Counted from the stretch's first letter, positions 40,808-49,197 are shown. The stretch is DNA of 63,847 bases from JAGLWW01 sp964640225 (GCA_964640225.1 CAZXFI010000006.1:1-63847); one strand, 5' to 3'. Notes: generated from the sequence alone by a model not told the origin. Translations and numbers: made by a program.

Positions 40808-42649
40808 CTAAACAACGGTCACGTTGATTGAGCGGGTGGAATTGCTTACCGAGGAGTTTCCTGTCAGGTTGGCGTAGCCAAAAAACCTGTAAGTAGACCC
40901 CGGTACTCCCGTGGCGTTCACCCAAAATGTCACGAGAAGAGACTGGCTCTCGTTAAGGATTATCCCGTACGGGTTTGACCTGTTGGTGTAAAAAGGCGAG
41001 CCGCTGTCCTCCGGGACAAGCCCTTTTTCCAGAACCGGCTTTGACTCCTCGCTTCCCAAAAGAACGAATTCGTTCTGGTTCGCAATTGCCTGGTAGCTCT
41101 GGTTTATCCAGTCAGGACTCCTGTAAATACCGGAGACGCGGATTTCGTCTATGGTTGCGTTCAGGTAATGGTCCCCCTTGTCCCCGAAAACCGGGTTCTG
41201 CCCGTTTCCCATTCCTATCCTGGCGTTGTTTCCCCCCACCATCCCGTCCCCGCGCATTTCGGACGCCTCCCAAGAACCGTCTATGTAAAGCAGCTGTATG
41301 CTTCCGGTGTGTCCCCCGCAAAGATGGTGCCACTGCCCGTCATCGTAAACGCCGTCGCTGTCCAGATAGTTGTCCGCCTTGTTGTACTGCTCCGCGTACC
41401 TCAGCTTTCCCGAGGGCAGTATCCCGAGGCCGTGGCCGTCCGTGTTTCCCCCGTCCTCCAGTATGGTCCCGTCATGGGCTTTTTCAAACTTTACCCAGAC
41501 GCAGTACATATGGGCCCTGTCCACATTCCATTCCGGGTTGTTGCCCAGATAGTCGCTTCCGTCAAAGTAATCGCCCCTTCCAACCACCCCTTCCCGGTCC
41601 ATGTTTAAATCCGGGTCTATGCCGTCTTCCGCGTTGAAATTGTCCATCACATCGGCCGCAGCTCCAGACGTGTGCTCCAGGTGATAGATGCTTATGTAAT
41701 CGGCAACCCACACCCCGGCCGCATTCTCCCCAGGCTCAACAGAGGTGACGTTTTTGTAGTAAACAGACGCGAAAAACCCTTCCGGCGGCAAGGAGGGAAT
41801 CCTTAGCCACACATCCGCATGGGAGGAATTGCGGCTTCCTATCTCGTAATCCAGCTCCGCGCCCCCGCTTCCGCAGGAGGCGTTGTAGAACCTCAGATCG
41901 CTGTAATCAGGAAGCATCTCCGAGTCCCTGGCAAGGCTCACGTAATACGGGAAATCGGCCAGGGAAGACCCGGCATTGCCCAGCGTCACGTTCCTGCACC
42001 TTTCAAAGGAATAGTTTGCCCAACCTGTCGGGTCCAGGCTCACGTCTATGTCTCCGCAGTCAGCGTTGCTGCAGGTCACGTTCAGCTCCACGGCAAAGAA
42101 CTCGTTCCTGGCCACATCCGTGTCTGAAGCCGGCGAAACAAGCGAAATTTCCAGCCCGGGAGTCTTCAAGCTGAAGTAAACGGCTCCGGCATGGACCGTG
42201 CCTATCAGCTTCCCTGAGCTGTTGAAGCTGCGATCCTGCCCGCTGGGCCTGTACTGTATGGACACGTCGTACCCGTAAGATTCGCCGGCTTCGTGCCGGT
42301 CAACCCCGCTGCACCCCTCCTCGGTGAAATTTACCGAGTGCCAGCCGTCAGCGCCTTTCTTACCTTCCAATCCAAACGGCTCCAGGCTGCAGGCTTTGCC
42401 CTTAATGTAAAATTCCTCCACCGTTACGTTCTCCTCTCCATTATTGTAAAGCAAAAAAATCAGCTCCCTTTCGGAAACCTCCCATGTGTCCACGTAAATC
42501 CTGCTGAATCCCATCTTGTTCTGCCCGACCAGCTCTACGGGAGAGAAAACTCCGTAATAGTAAAGCACTCCCCCCACGGTTGCGGCAATTATGACTACAA
42601 AGCTGTAGATTAGGAGATACTCCAAGCCTGCCTGCCCTTTCCCAGTCAT
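40808..42649 (-). CDS. Pilin-like adhesin: class III signal peptide, DUF2341, LamG
   Basis: About 613 residues. The N-terminus MTGKGQAGLEYLLIYSFVVI is an archaeal prepilin signal: Lys-Gly before the hydrophobic helix, with Gln-Ala-Gly-Leu-Glu after it. This predicts cleavage by an EppA/PibD-type peptidase and assembly into a type IV pilus-like fibre. The rest is an adhesin: a beta domain, then DUF2341 (FPYYVSLARDSEMLPDYSDLRF, FFASVYYKN), then a LamG/ConA-like domain (residues about 340-530) and a C-terminal beta domain. Ordinary pilins have 100-200 residues, so the fusion is unusual. It is convergent with nothing and transcribed alone. Confidence 0.85.
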   Translation of the reverse strand: MTGKGQAGLEYLLIYSFVVIIAATVGGVLYYYGVFSPVELVGQNKMGFSRIYVDTWEVSERELIFLLYNNGEENVTVEEFYIKGKACSLEPFGLEGKKGADGWHSVNFTEEGCSGVDRHEAGESYGYDVSIQYRPSGQDRSFNSSGKLIGTVHAGAVYFSLKTPGLEISLVSPASDTDVARNEFFAVELNVTCSNADCGDIDVSLDPTGWANYSFERCRNVTLGNAGSSLADFPYYVSLARDSEMLPDYSDLRFYNASCGSGGAELDYEIGSRNSSHADVWLRIPSLPPEGFFASVYYKNVTSVEPGENAAGVWVADYISIYHLEHTSGAAADVMDNFNAEDGIDPDLNMDREGVVGRGDYFDGSDYLGNNPEWNVDRAHMYCVWVKFEKAHDGTILEDGGNTDGHGLGILPSGKLRYAEQYNKADNYLDSDGVYDDGQWHHLCGGHTGSIQLLYIDGSWEASEMRGDGMVGGNNARIGMGNGQNPVFGDKGDHYLNATIDEIRVSGIYRSPDWINQSYQAIANQNEFVLLGSEESKPVLEKGLVPEDSGSPFYTNRSNPYGIILNESQSLLVTFWVNATGVPGSTYRFFGYANLTGNSSVSNSTRSINVTVV

Positions 42650-42780
42650 TTTTAATCCCCGAAACAAAATTACATATTAAACGTAGTAATAAATATTAAT
42701 ACAATTTAAAAAATATAAAACCAAACCCGGTTTTCCGGAAAATAGTAACGAATTTAAATAAGTCCTTATTAATCATTATT

Positions 42781-43188
42781 ATGAAGGAAAAAATCGCACT
42801 TTTGATGGTTACGATAATTATTGTCGGGGGATGCCTGGGAAGTTCCGTGAGTTTCAAGGAATGCAGGCTGGATTATTCAAAAATAAAGGAAGACCAGATA
42901 GCCAAGCTCTGGATAGAGATAGAGAACACCGGGGACTTTGAAAGGGATGTCCAGGTGGTTTTTGGCTACCCGGAAACGGTTACGATAGAGGACAGGGGCA
43001 GGAAAACCGAGGGCTTCAACTTCACCGTTCAGCCCAAGGGAGCAACTTCTGGCAGGAAATCCTTTAACGTTTACGGCGAATACATAGAGGGCCAGCCTTC
43101 CTCCCCGTGGGAAATAGAAGTCATGATGTACTCGGGGAAAGAGCTGCTTGAAGAGAAAAAGCTGACTGTAACTATCCTTCCTCCCTGA
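42781..43188 (+). CDS. Lipoprotein, 135 aa, beta-sandwich-like
   Basis: A signal peptide with lipobox IIVGGC is followed by LGSSVSFKECRLDYSKIKED and a beta-rich domain (AKLWIEIENTGDFERDVQVVF, EGFNFTVQPKG). The pattern resembles the CARDB/COG1361-type beta sandwich often found on archaeal surface lipoproteins. No specific function. TATA-like sequence AATTTAAATAAG lies about 25 bases before the ATG. Its 3' end overlaps the convergent kae1 gene by 17 bases. Confidence 0.7.
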   Translation: MKEKIALLMVTIIIVGGCLGSSVSFKECRLDYSKIKEDQIAKLWIEIENTGDFERDVQVVFGYPETVTIEDRGRKTEGFNFTVQPKGATSGRKSFNVYGEYIEGQPSSPWEIEVMMYSGKELLEEKKLTVTILPP

Positions 43189-44158
43189 CCCATTTTATCT
43201 CCGCTTCGTCTGTCCTCCATCTTGACAGGGGCTCCGGGTCCTTTGTCCTTTCTCCCGCCTTGTAAGCCAGCAGCCCGGTCCATGATATCATTGCCCCGCA
43301 GTCTCCCGCGTACTCCATGGGAACAGCATGGAAGGCCGCGCCCCTTTCCCTGCACATGATCTCCAGCATCTCTGTCAGGCGCCTGTTTGCGGCGACCCCT
43401 CCGGTAAGCAGAACTTCCTTCTTTCCCGTGTGGGCCACGGCCCTTTCCGTGACCTCCACCAGCATGGAGAAGCATGTCTCCTGCAGGGAGTAGCACAGGT
43501 CTTCCAGCCTTTCCCCCTCCTTCAGAAGCTTCCCGGCCGCCGTAACTATCCCCGAAAAGGACAAATCCATTCCCTTCACCACGTAAGGCAGTTCCACGTA
43601 ACTTCCGGAACGGGCAAGCCTTTCAACCTCCGGCCCCCCGGGATGGGGAAGCCCGGCTTTCCTGGCAAATGTGTCTATTGCATTTCCTATAGCCATGTCC
43701 TCGGTTTCCCCGAAGACCCTGTAAAAGCCAGAGGCGTAGGCTATGACCTGGGTATTGCCCCCGGAAACGTAAATAACCACGGGATCCCTAGTTCCCGTGG
43801 AGAGCTTTGCTATCTCTATGTGCGCCACGGGATGGTTGACCCCTATAAGAGGAAGGCCGTGCCTCCTGGCCAGCTCCCTGGCAAACTCCATCCCCGCCCA
43901 CAGGCACGGTGGCAGGCCGGGACCCTGGCTGTAAGCCACCAAATCCATGTCTCCCATGCCCAGCTCCGCCTCCCTGAGGGCTTTTTCAAGTATTTTATCC
44001 TTCACCCGGAGGTGGTGCTCCTTGGCCTCCGCCGGGACTATCCCTGAGCCCAGACCGGGCCTGTAGGTATCCTTTGCGTTGGCCAGAATCTCGCCCCTGT
44101 CCGTGACTATTCCTATCCCAAAAGTGTGGGCCGTTGACTCAATTCCCAGGCAAATCAT
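43172..44158 (-). CDS. kae1: KEOPS subunit Kae1 (tRNA t6A threonylcarbamoyltransferase)
   Basis: A 328-residue protein starting MICLGIESTAHTFGIGIV. Motifs follow in the family order: EAKEHHLRVKDKIL near residue 45 (metal-binding His), SQGPGLPPCLWAGMEFAREL, NHPVAHIEIAKLST, VSGGNTQVIAY, GIDTFARK-like DTFARKAGL, and LTGGVAANRRL near residue 265, ending MEYAGDCGAMISWTG. It transfers the threonylcarbamoyl group onto A37 of ANN-decoding tRNAs, with Bud32 at 40154. The protein has no Bud32 fusion. Confidence 0.97.
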   Translation of the reverse strand: MICLGIESTAHTFGIGIVTDRGEILANAKDTYRPGLGSGIVPAEAKEHHLRVKDKILEKALREAELGMGDMDLVAYSQGPGLPPCLWAGMEFARELARRHGLPLIGVNHPVAHIEIAKLSTGTRDPVVIYVSGGNTQVIAYASGFYRVFGETEDMAIGNAIDTFARKAGLPHPGGPEVERLARSGSYVELPYVVKGMDLSFSGIVTAAGKLLKEGERLEDLCYSLQETCFSMLVEVTERAVAHTGKKEVLLTGGVAANRRLTEMLEIMCRERGAAFHAVPMEYAGDCGAMISWTGLLAYKAGERTKDPEPLSRWRTDEAEIKWVREEG

Positions 44159-44244
44159 GGTTATAGTGGGCGGCGGGAAAATAAATTTGTTATTTTTTCA
44201 AGGATTTAAAGTTCGGATTAAAGCTATTTTTATCGGGGGTTAAA

Positions 44245-45033
44245 ATGGATGTGAAAAAATGGCTCAAGGAAAACGGAAAAGAGGTGGGCCTATACGCGCT
44301 GACCATGACCACCCTCGGGGCCGCGAATTCGCTTATGGGGTCCAAGATAGGAATGGAAACAGGAATTGAAATGGGAAAACATTACGCAGAGCTATACAAC
44401 AGCAATATTTTTTATGATTTGTCCGTAAAAACCGGGGTTGCGGTTGGCTCTTCCCTCGGGGCGCTCTTCGGGACTGGGGAAGGCCTTTTCTGGCTTACGG
44501 TAGGGAACGGCGCCTACGAATATTTCAGGTTCAGGATAAACCCGAAAAAACTGGACAGGTGGAGAGGGGACAGCATACAGACCGCGGGGAACATGGAAAT
44601 ATTGGAAAGAGAAACGCTCAGCGAGCTGGAAAACGCTACACTTAACGTAAACAAGAAACCCAGGCCTGAAAGCGTATTTTACGGAAGCTCCGACTGCGAA
44701 GGAAAAGAGATAGAGGTTTATTCCAAGAACTTCTCCCAGAAGAAAAAGAAAATTCCCAAAATGCTCAAGGAACGCGGATTTCCTAGAAACGAGGTTAGGA
44801 ATATCTCAAAACTGCTTAAAGAAATTCCGAAAAAGGAATTCTTCCATATCTACAACCAGAGCGGAATGGACCACGAAATAATAGGCCATATGGGCAACTA
44901 TCTTGAAGGAAATGAATACGGCCAGAAGGCGGCCTTTGAAACCCAAAGAGCAATGGCGGAATACAGGGGAGAACATGATGAAAATTGGGAACTGATGGCT
45001 GGTCTAATTCCCATTGTAGAAACATTACATTAA
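44245..45033 (+). CDS. Putative membrane protein with HEIIGH zinc-protease-like motif
   Basis: A 262-residue protein. The N-terminal half has two membrane-like stretches (EVGLYALTMTTLGAANSLMG and TGVAVGSSLGALFGTGEGLFWLTVG). The C-terminal half is soluble and has DHEIIGHMGNYLEGNEYGQK near residue 213, an HExxGH motif followed by an acidic residue, as in zinc metallopeptidases. No other family signal is visible, so a peptidase role is only suggested. TATA-like sequence CTATTTTTAT lies about 25 bases before the ATG. Convergent with eS31 (four-base overlap) and divergent from kae1. Confidence 0.6.
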   Translation: MDVKKWLKENGKEVGLYALTMTTLGAANSLMGSKIGMETGIEMGKHYAELYNSNIFYDLSVKTGVAVGSSLGALFGTGEGLFWLTVGNGAYEYFRFRINPKKLDRWRGDSIQTAGNMEILERETLSELENATLNVNKKPRPESVFYGSSDCEGKEIEVYSKNFSQKKKKIPKMLKERGFPRNEVRNISKLLKEIPKKEFFHIYNQSGMDHEIIGHMGNYLEGNEYGQKAAFETQRAMAEYRGEHDENWELMAGLIPIVETLH

Positions 45034-45260
45034 TTTTCCCTGGTCGCGCTCTCGCTGTAGCCGCATTTCCCGCAGGTCTTCCTGTCCTTGTGCTGTGCCA
45101 GGAAAGTTCCGGTGCCGCACCTGGGGCAGGACTCCTGCTTTCTGCCTGCCTTGCCTCCGGATATTTCGTACTTGGTCCAGGCCTGTATTTTCTTGTGCTT
45201 TGACTTGCTGGGGGGCCTCTTGCCTTTCTTCTCTCCCGACCCTCCTTTCTTCTTTCCCAT
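45030..45260 (-). CDS. rps27ae: Ribosomal protein eS31 (S27Ae)
   Basis: A 76-residue zinc-ribbon protein. After a Lys-rich extension (MGKKKGGSGEKKGKRPPSK) come KIQAWTKYEI, CPRCGTGTFLAQHKDRKTCGKCGYSE with the four zinc Cys. It matches archaeal S27Ae but has a longer basic N-terminus than the usual 50-60 residue proteins. Its ATG shares one base with the eL31 stop codon (TAATG), so it is translated with eL31. It ends the Rpp21/eS19/eL31 operon. Confidence 0.93.
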   Translation of the reverse strand: MGKKKGGSGEKKGKRPPSKSKHKKIQAWTKYEISGGKAGRKQESCPRCGTGTFLAQHKDRKTCGKCGYSESATREN

Positions 45261-45877
45261 TATTTCTCACCTTTTTTTCCCTCGGTTTTCTCCTGCCCCT
45301 TTTCAGCAGGTTTTTCTTCAGCGGGCTTCTTAGACTCCTCTTTCTCCGGTTCTTCTGTTTTTTCTTCTTCTGGAGACTCGGTCTCCTTCTGCTCCGGCTC
45401 GGCCTTCTTTTCCAATGTCTTTTTGGAATCTGTTTCCTTCATATCCGTTTCTTTGGATTTTTTTTCTTCAGCCTGTTCTTTCGCGGGCTCCTTTTCTTTT
45501 TCCTGGGGCTTGGTTTTCTTATCTTTTTTCTCGGAGCCGGTCTTGCCCTCTTTGGATTCGGTCTCTTTTGCAGGCTTTTTGCCCGCGGACTTTTTTTTGC
45601 CAGGTTTCTCAGGCTCTTCCTTGGGCTTGTAGCCGAAAAGCTCGGCCCTGAACTTTTCCTCTTCCTGGAAGACGGAGACTTTTACCTTTTTCGGGGGCTT
45701 TTTTATGCCGCGGGACCAGATTTCATGGTTCAGCCCCGGGCCTATCGCCACGTTCTCCGTTTTCAGGTGCTTTTTCAAATAATCCTTAAGATACTTCATG
45801 GCCTTCCTTGCCCTCACCGGCCTGGAGGCGCTGTAGGCGTTGCCCAGCGGTATCGTGTAAATTTTTTCCTCGGCCAT
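45260..45877 (-). CDS. rpl31e: Ribosomal protein eL31 with a long Lys/Glu-rich C-terminal tail
   Basis: About 205 residues, of which only the first 85 or so are eL31: EEKIYTIPLGNAYSASRPVRARKAMKYLKDYL and VAIGPGLNHEIWSRGIKKPPKKVKV. The remaining 120 residues are a low-complexity tail of Lys, Glu, Pro and Ala (AKETESKEGKTGSEKKDKK and similar), with no counterpart in ordinary archaeal eL31, which has about 85-100 residues. The frame is clean and ends within the next ribosomal gene's start. ATG 45877 is preferred; a GTG three codons earlier overlaps the eL39 stop codon. Confidence 0.9.
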   Translation of the reverse strand: MAEEKIYTIPLGNAYSASRPVRARKAMKYLKDYLKKHLKTENVAIGPGLNHEIWSRGIKKPPKKVKVSVFQEEEKFRAELFGYKPKEEPEKPGKKKSAGKKPAKETESKEGKTGSEKKDKKTKPQEKEKEPAKEQAEEKKSKETDMKETDSKKTLEKKAEPEQKETESPEEEKTEEPEKEESKKPAEEKPAEKGQEKTEGKKGEK

Positions 45878-45882
45878 CTGAA

Positions 45883-46056
45883 TCACGCCTGCATCTTTCC
45901 TCCGCGCTTCCAGCTCTTCTCCTTGTTGACCCTTATTCTCCTTGTCCTAATTCTTTTCAGGCCGAACTTCCTTATGTGAGCCCAGAAGGGCGGCGACCTT
46001 ACCGAGGCCATGCTGTTCATCCTTATCTTCTTTGCCCTGTGCTTCAGTCTTCCCAT
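45883..46056 (-). CDS. rpl39e: Ribosomal protein eL39
   Basis: A 57-residue basic protein read on the minus strand from ATG 46056 to TGA 45885-45883: it starts MGRLKHRAKKIRMNSMASVR and continues SPPFWAHIRKFGLKRIRTRR, ending GGKMQA. This is eL39, which lines the ribosomal exit tunnel. It lies seven bases after the PDCD5-family gene and five bases ahead of the eL31 ATG, in the same operon. Confidence 0.93.
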   Translation of the reverse strand: MGRLKHRAKKIRMNSMASVRSPPFWAHIRKFGLKRIRTRRIRVNKEKSWKRGGKMQA

Positions 46057-46063
46057 TTTTTTG

Positions 46064-46330
46064 TCACTTCCTCTTTATGTTGAAGTTCTTTTTCTCCGAA
46101 ATAACATTAAGTATTTCCCTCAGTTTCTCATCATCTATCTTTTCCTTTACCTGGCCCGTCTGGTAAAGCTGAAGCAGATAAAGCTCTATCTGCTGGGTCA
46201 GCGTAGGATTCACGAGCCTCACTCTCCCGAGCCTTTCCATTGCCTCTTTGGTGAGTATGCTTCTCAAAGCCTCTTTCTTTATCCTTTCCAGCTCTTCTGC
46301 CTGTTGGTTTTGCAAGTCGTTGGCATCCAT
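46064..46330 (-). CDS. PDCD5-family DNA-binding protein
   Basis: An 88-residue helical protein of the PDCD5/MTH1615 type: MDANDLQNQQAEELERIKKE, then RSILTKEAMERLGRVRLVNPTLTQQIELYLLQLYQTGQ. The family binds DNA in archaea and is usually encoded next to eS19 and eL39, exactly as here. The start codon is directly adjacent to the stop of eS19. Confidence 0.92.
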   Translation of the reverse strand: MDANDLQNQQAEELERIKKEALRSILTKEAMERLGRVRLVNPTLTQQIELYLLQLYQTGQVKEKIDDEKLREILNVISEKKNFNIKRK

Positions 46331-46744
46331 TTATTTCACCAGCCTGTGGGCCGTGTTGTCCAATAGCTTCTGGCCTTTTGGTGAAATCATTCTTCCCCTC
46401 TTCTTGGTTTTCACGAGCCCTGCGGCTTCAAGCTGCTGCAGGACTTTCCTTACTATTGATCCGCTTCCGGGGTAGAAATGCTCGGGCTTGTGGCCCCTGT
46501 TCTTCTTGCCCCCGTAGGCCCTCCTGAGTCTCTGGGCACCTATGGGGCCGTTGAAATATATCTTCCTGAGCACCGCGGCCGACCTAATGTACCACCAGTC
46601 CTCCTGCTCCGGCGGCCTTTCCCTGCTCATGCCTGTTTTCACGTAAAGAGACCATTCCGGAGGCTGTATCTCCTTTATCTTTTTCATTTCCTCTTTCAGG
46701 GCCTCTATCAGTTTTTGCGAATCCGCATCTCTCGCTGTAACCAT
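46331..46744 (-). CDS. rps19e: Ribosomal protein eS19
   Basis: About 137 residues. The eS19 signature is present in WSLYVKTGMSRERPPEQEDWWYIR, then SAAVLRKIYFNGPIGAQRLRR, AYGGKKNRGHKPEHF and GSGSIVRKVLQQLEAAGLV. It is a late-assembling small-subunit head protein. The start is at ATG 46744; a longer in-frame start (about eight codons) is possible but not shared by the family. Confidence 0.95.
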   Translation of the reverse strand: MVTARDADSQKLIEALKEEMKKIKEIQPPEWSLYVKTGMSRERPPEQEDWWYIRSAAVLRKIYFNGPIGAQRLRRAYGGKKNRGHKPEHFYPGSGSIVRKVLQQLEAAGLVKTKKRGRMISPKGQKLLDNTAHRLVK

Positions 46745-46814
46745 AAAATCACTTTTGCGCAGAAACACTTATAAAGGTTTCTCATGGTTTAAATTATCTT
46801 TATAAACAAAGAAT

Positions 46815-47135
46815 TTAAAGCTTACTACCTTTTTTTCCGGAGTAGGGATACCTCCTTTCCGCGCCGCACTCCCCGCAGCGCCACACCACGCACTTTTCCT
46901 TGGGTACGAGCCGCACGGTGCAGTTAACTCCCGGCTTTATGTAGGCACGGCATTTTTTGCAAATCCTTCTCTTGTATTTTTTTGGGAGCCGTACCTTGTA
47001 GCGCATCCCGATCTTGCGGGCCAGCTCGGCGTAACGCCTGCTTCTCTCGGGGTGCTCCGCCACCTCCTTTTCGGACAGCTTCAGCAGTATGGAAATGCGC
47101 TCCCTTGCTATCTTCCTGAAATAACCGGGAATCAT
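46815..47135 (-). CDS. rnp4: RNase P protein component 4 (Rpp21)
   Basis: About 106 residues from ATG 47135. It starts MIPGYFRKIARERISILLK and has the four zinc-binding Cys in RRICKKCRAYIKPG and WRCGECGAERRYPY, with the basic VRLVPKEK between. This is the Rpr2/Rpp21 family, a protein subunit of archaeal RNase P. Its ATG overlaps the upstream PEPCK-like gene stop by four bases (ATGA), so its translation is coupled to that gene. Confidence 0.93.
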   Translation of the reverse strand: MIPGYFRKIARERISILLKLSEKEVAEHPERSRRYAELARKIGMRYKVRLPKKYKRRICKKCRAYIKPGVNCTVRLVPKEKCVVWRCGECGAERRYPYSGKKGSKL

Positions 47136-48901
47136 GAATAGTACCTGCCGTAGAACTCTTTTATCTCTTTCTCTCCCGGAATCCTGCATTTTTTCCAGAT
47201 TTCCGTGACGGGTTTCAATTTTTTCTCCCCTTTCTGCCCCGCGAAAAGCTTCCTGAGGAAACCGGTCCTTTCCCTGACGTCACGCCTGCAGAATTTCAGG
47301 AACTGCCCGGGTGTGTAAAACCTGAGGGGGTTAAACCTCCTGCGGAAATTTTCCAGGCCTTTTTCCTCCAGCTCCTCCGGGTCCGGGATGAGATAACAGA
47401 AAACCGGATGTTCCAGCCAATTTTTTATCTTCTTTTTTTCCACCAGCTCTATCAACTTTTTTGAATCACGAACCCTTATTTTCTCTCCTCTCCCTGTGAA
47501 ATTCCCGTCAAGCTTGCACTCCCCCACGTAGCCGGAGTTGTTTATAAAAAAGACCAGTTTTCCGCCAGGCCCTATGCCCATGTCCCTGTATATCTTCCAC
47601 TTCAGGAGGGCCTGCCCCGACTGCTCCCTGGCCATGAAATCCGTGGCGGCGTAGGAGCGGACGCGCTCGCCGGGTTTTCTCCCCGAAACCGCGGAGGTTA
47701 TCACGCTCTCACAGGCGCTGTCCAGGGCCGCGGCCATCTCGGGCCGCGTTACCCTGAAAACGGGCTCCATTATGTCAAACCTCCTGAAGCTCAGGGACTC
47801 TGTTTTCAGGTATTTAGCCCTGCCCCAATTCCTGTTCAGAACGTCAAAATGAAAAACAAAACGCCCGTTGGTGGTGCCGCTCTTTTTGTAGCTCCCGCAG
47901 CGCAGCGAGCCCGGCTTCTTTCCCACAGGCACCCTTGCCCTGTAGCCGCCTATTTCCTTTGCCACGAACCTTACCCCGGAGCAGTCTATGTTCAGGCACA
48001 GCACAACCTCCCCCTTCCTGGAGGCCATGAGACCCGGCCACTCGGGGCTCTCCGGCCCCAGGCCCTCCGACTTCGCAAAGCTCGCGGCCTCCAGCCCCAC
48101 CAGTTTAACCTTCCGGACTCTTCTCTCCCTGCGGACAGGCCTTCCCACCAGGGCGTCATCCTGCTCCAGCTCCGGGCCCAGAGTGAGGGTGGTTTTTCCC
48201 GTGCCGCTTAGCCCCTTCAGCACGCGCTCCCTGGTGCACCCGGCGTGGTAGGACACGCAACCCAGTGACTCGGCCCTGTTCCAAACCATGGTAAGGTTGG
48301 GCTTCTTGTAGGCGCCGCCGAAGTAGTCCACACCCAGGCTCACGACTCTCCTTACGTCACGTTCCATTTCCGTGAAGTCGTATAGCGTGAGCGGCTCTCC
48401 CGGGTTGAACCCGGGCCAGAACTCCCTTATAAGGTTCACGCAGCTTTCGGGGAGTTTTTCCGGTATTACGTAGTTAAAGCAGGAAGGCTTCAGTCTCTTC
48501 GGGGGAAAAACCATGAGCTTCCCCATCCAGGCGATTGAGGCGCTGTGCCTGTTCTCTATGCTCGTCACCACCCTGAGCCCGGTCTCAAAGCCCTTCTCCC
48601 CCTGCACCCCGTCCTGCACAATCACCCTGCAGTCTTTTAAGTATTCCATAACTGCCTCGTAGAGCAACTTCCCTGTTACCGCGTCAAAGCTCTTCTGCCC
48701 CTTTCCGAGCCTGTAGCCTTTGGGAACCATGTAGAAAGCGCGGTCCGGCCTCCTCCCGGGCTGGGTTGAGGCAAAAAGGTACTGCCCGTCTTTCGTGACC
48801 ACGTAATAGGGTTTCAATAATTTCCTGAAAAACCCGTTGTCCGGGTTAAGCACGATGTTCCTCCTGTCCAGGGAAAGGTTTTCCTCAATCCTGAAGTCCA
48901 T
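47132..48901 (-). CDS. Divergent ATP-type phosphoenolpyruvate carboxykinase-like protein
   Basis: A 589-residue protein with the family's phosphate loop GLSGTGKTTL at residues 230-239. Around it are equivalents of other PckA blocks: RVVTSIENRHSASIAWMGKLM, LGVDYFGGAYKKPNLTMVWN, LEQDDALVG (kinase-2), and LVGLEAASFAKSEGL where PckA has the EGGCYAK-type segment. The usual CxANIG-like block is SYHAGC. Overall similarity to known PckA looks low, so the reaction (oxaloacetate and ATP to PEP and CO2) is plausible but not certain. It is the first gene of an operon with Rpp21 and ribosomal proteins. Confidence 0.75.
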   Translation of the reverse strand: MDFRIEENLSLDRRNIVLNPDNGFFRKLLKPYYVVTKDGQYLFASTQPGRRPDRAFYMVPKGYRLGKGQKSFDAVTGKLLYEAVMEYLKDCRVIVQDGVQGEKGFETGLRVVTSIENRHSASIAWMGKLMVFPPKRLKPSCFNYVIPEKLPESCVNLIREFWPGFNPGEPLTLYDFTEMERDVRRVVSLGVDYFGGAYKKPNLTMVWNRAESLGCVSYHAGCTRERVLKGLSGTGKTTLTLGPELEQDDALVGRPVRRERRVRKVKLVGLEAASFAKSEGLGPESPEWPGLMASRKGEVVLCLNIDCSGVRFVAKEIGGYRARVPVGKKPGSLRCGSYKKSGTTNGRFVFHFDVLNRNWGRAKYLKTESLSFRRFDIMEPVFRVTRPEMAAALDSACESVITSAVSGRKPGERVRSYAATDFMAREQSGQALLKWKIYRDMGIGPGGKLVFFINNSGYVGECKLDGNFTGRGEKIRVRDSKKLIELVEKKKIKNWLEHPVFCYLIPDPEELEEKGLENFRRRFNPLRFYTPGQFLKFCRRDVRERTGFLRKLFAGQKGEKKLKPVTEIWKKCRIPGEKEIKEFYGRYYS

Positions 48902-48918
48902 AAGAATAATTAGTCTTT

Positions 48919-49197
48919 CTATTTAATTATTCCGGGGGGATTCCTGTATTTTCCTGCCCTAGCCTCAAAGAAGTAGCGGTACTTTCCCGCGGGCCTGTGA
49001 ATCCTCCAAGGGGCCAGATTGCGCCTGATTTCCGCGATTTGCTTTTTGGAGTCAAGAAAGAAAACGTCTATGGGAAACCTCATGAAAGGCGTCCAGACCG
49101 AGAACCTGACGTCCCTGTCAAAGGCGAACAGCATCTCGCCGTCCTTCCTGAACATCAGCCCCAGCGTCCTTTTTAAAAGAGTGTCAGCCACTTCCAT
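48919..49197 (-). CDS. DUF192 family protein
   Basis: About 92 residues from ATG 49197. The family pattern is DTLLKRTLGLMFRK then MLFAFDRDVRFSVWTPFMRFPIDVFFLD and RPAGKYRYFFEARAG. DUF192 proteins are small beta-rich proteins, often exported, of unknown role. Here no signal peptide is seen with this start, although an upstream in-frame extension is hydrophobic. It precedes the PEPCK-like gene by 17 bases. Confidence 0.8.
   Translation of the reverse strand: MEVADTLLKRTLGLMFRKDGEMLFAFDRDVRFSVWTPFMRFPIDVFFLDSKKQIAEIRRNLAPWRIHRPAGKYRYFFEARAGKYRNPPGIIK

Noticed and set aside
40975..41637. A 220-codon plus-strand frame rich in Arg, Pro and Cys
   Set aside because: Antisense to the pilin-like adhesin; composition reflects the complement of that gene.
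45095..45979. A 294-codon plus-strand frame rich in Leu and Phe
   Set aside because: It is the complement of the Lys/Glu-rich eL31 tail; low-complexity antisense of a real ribosomal gene, with no start signal.
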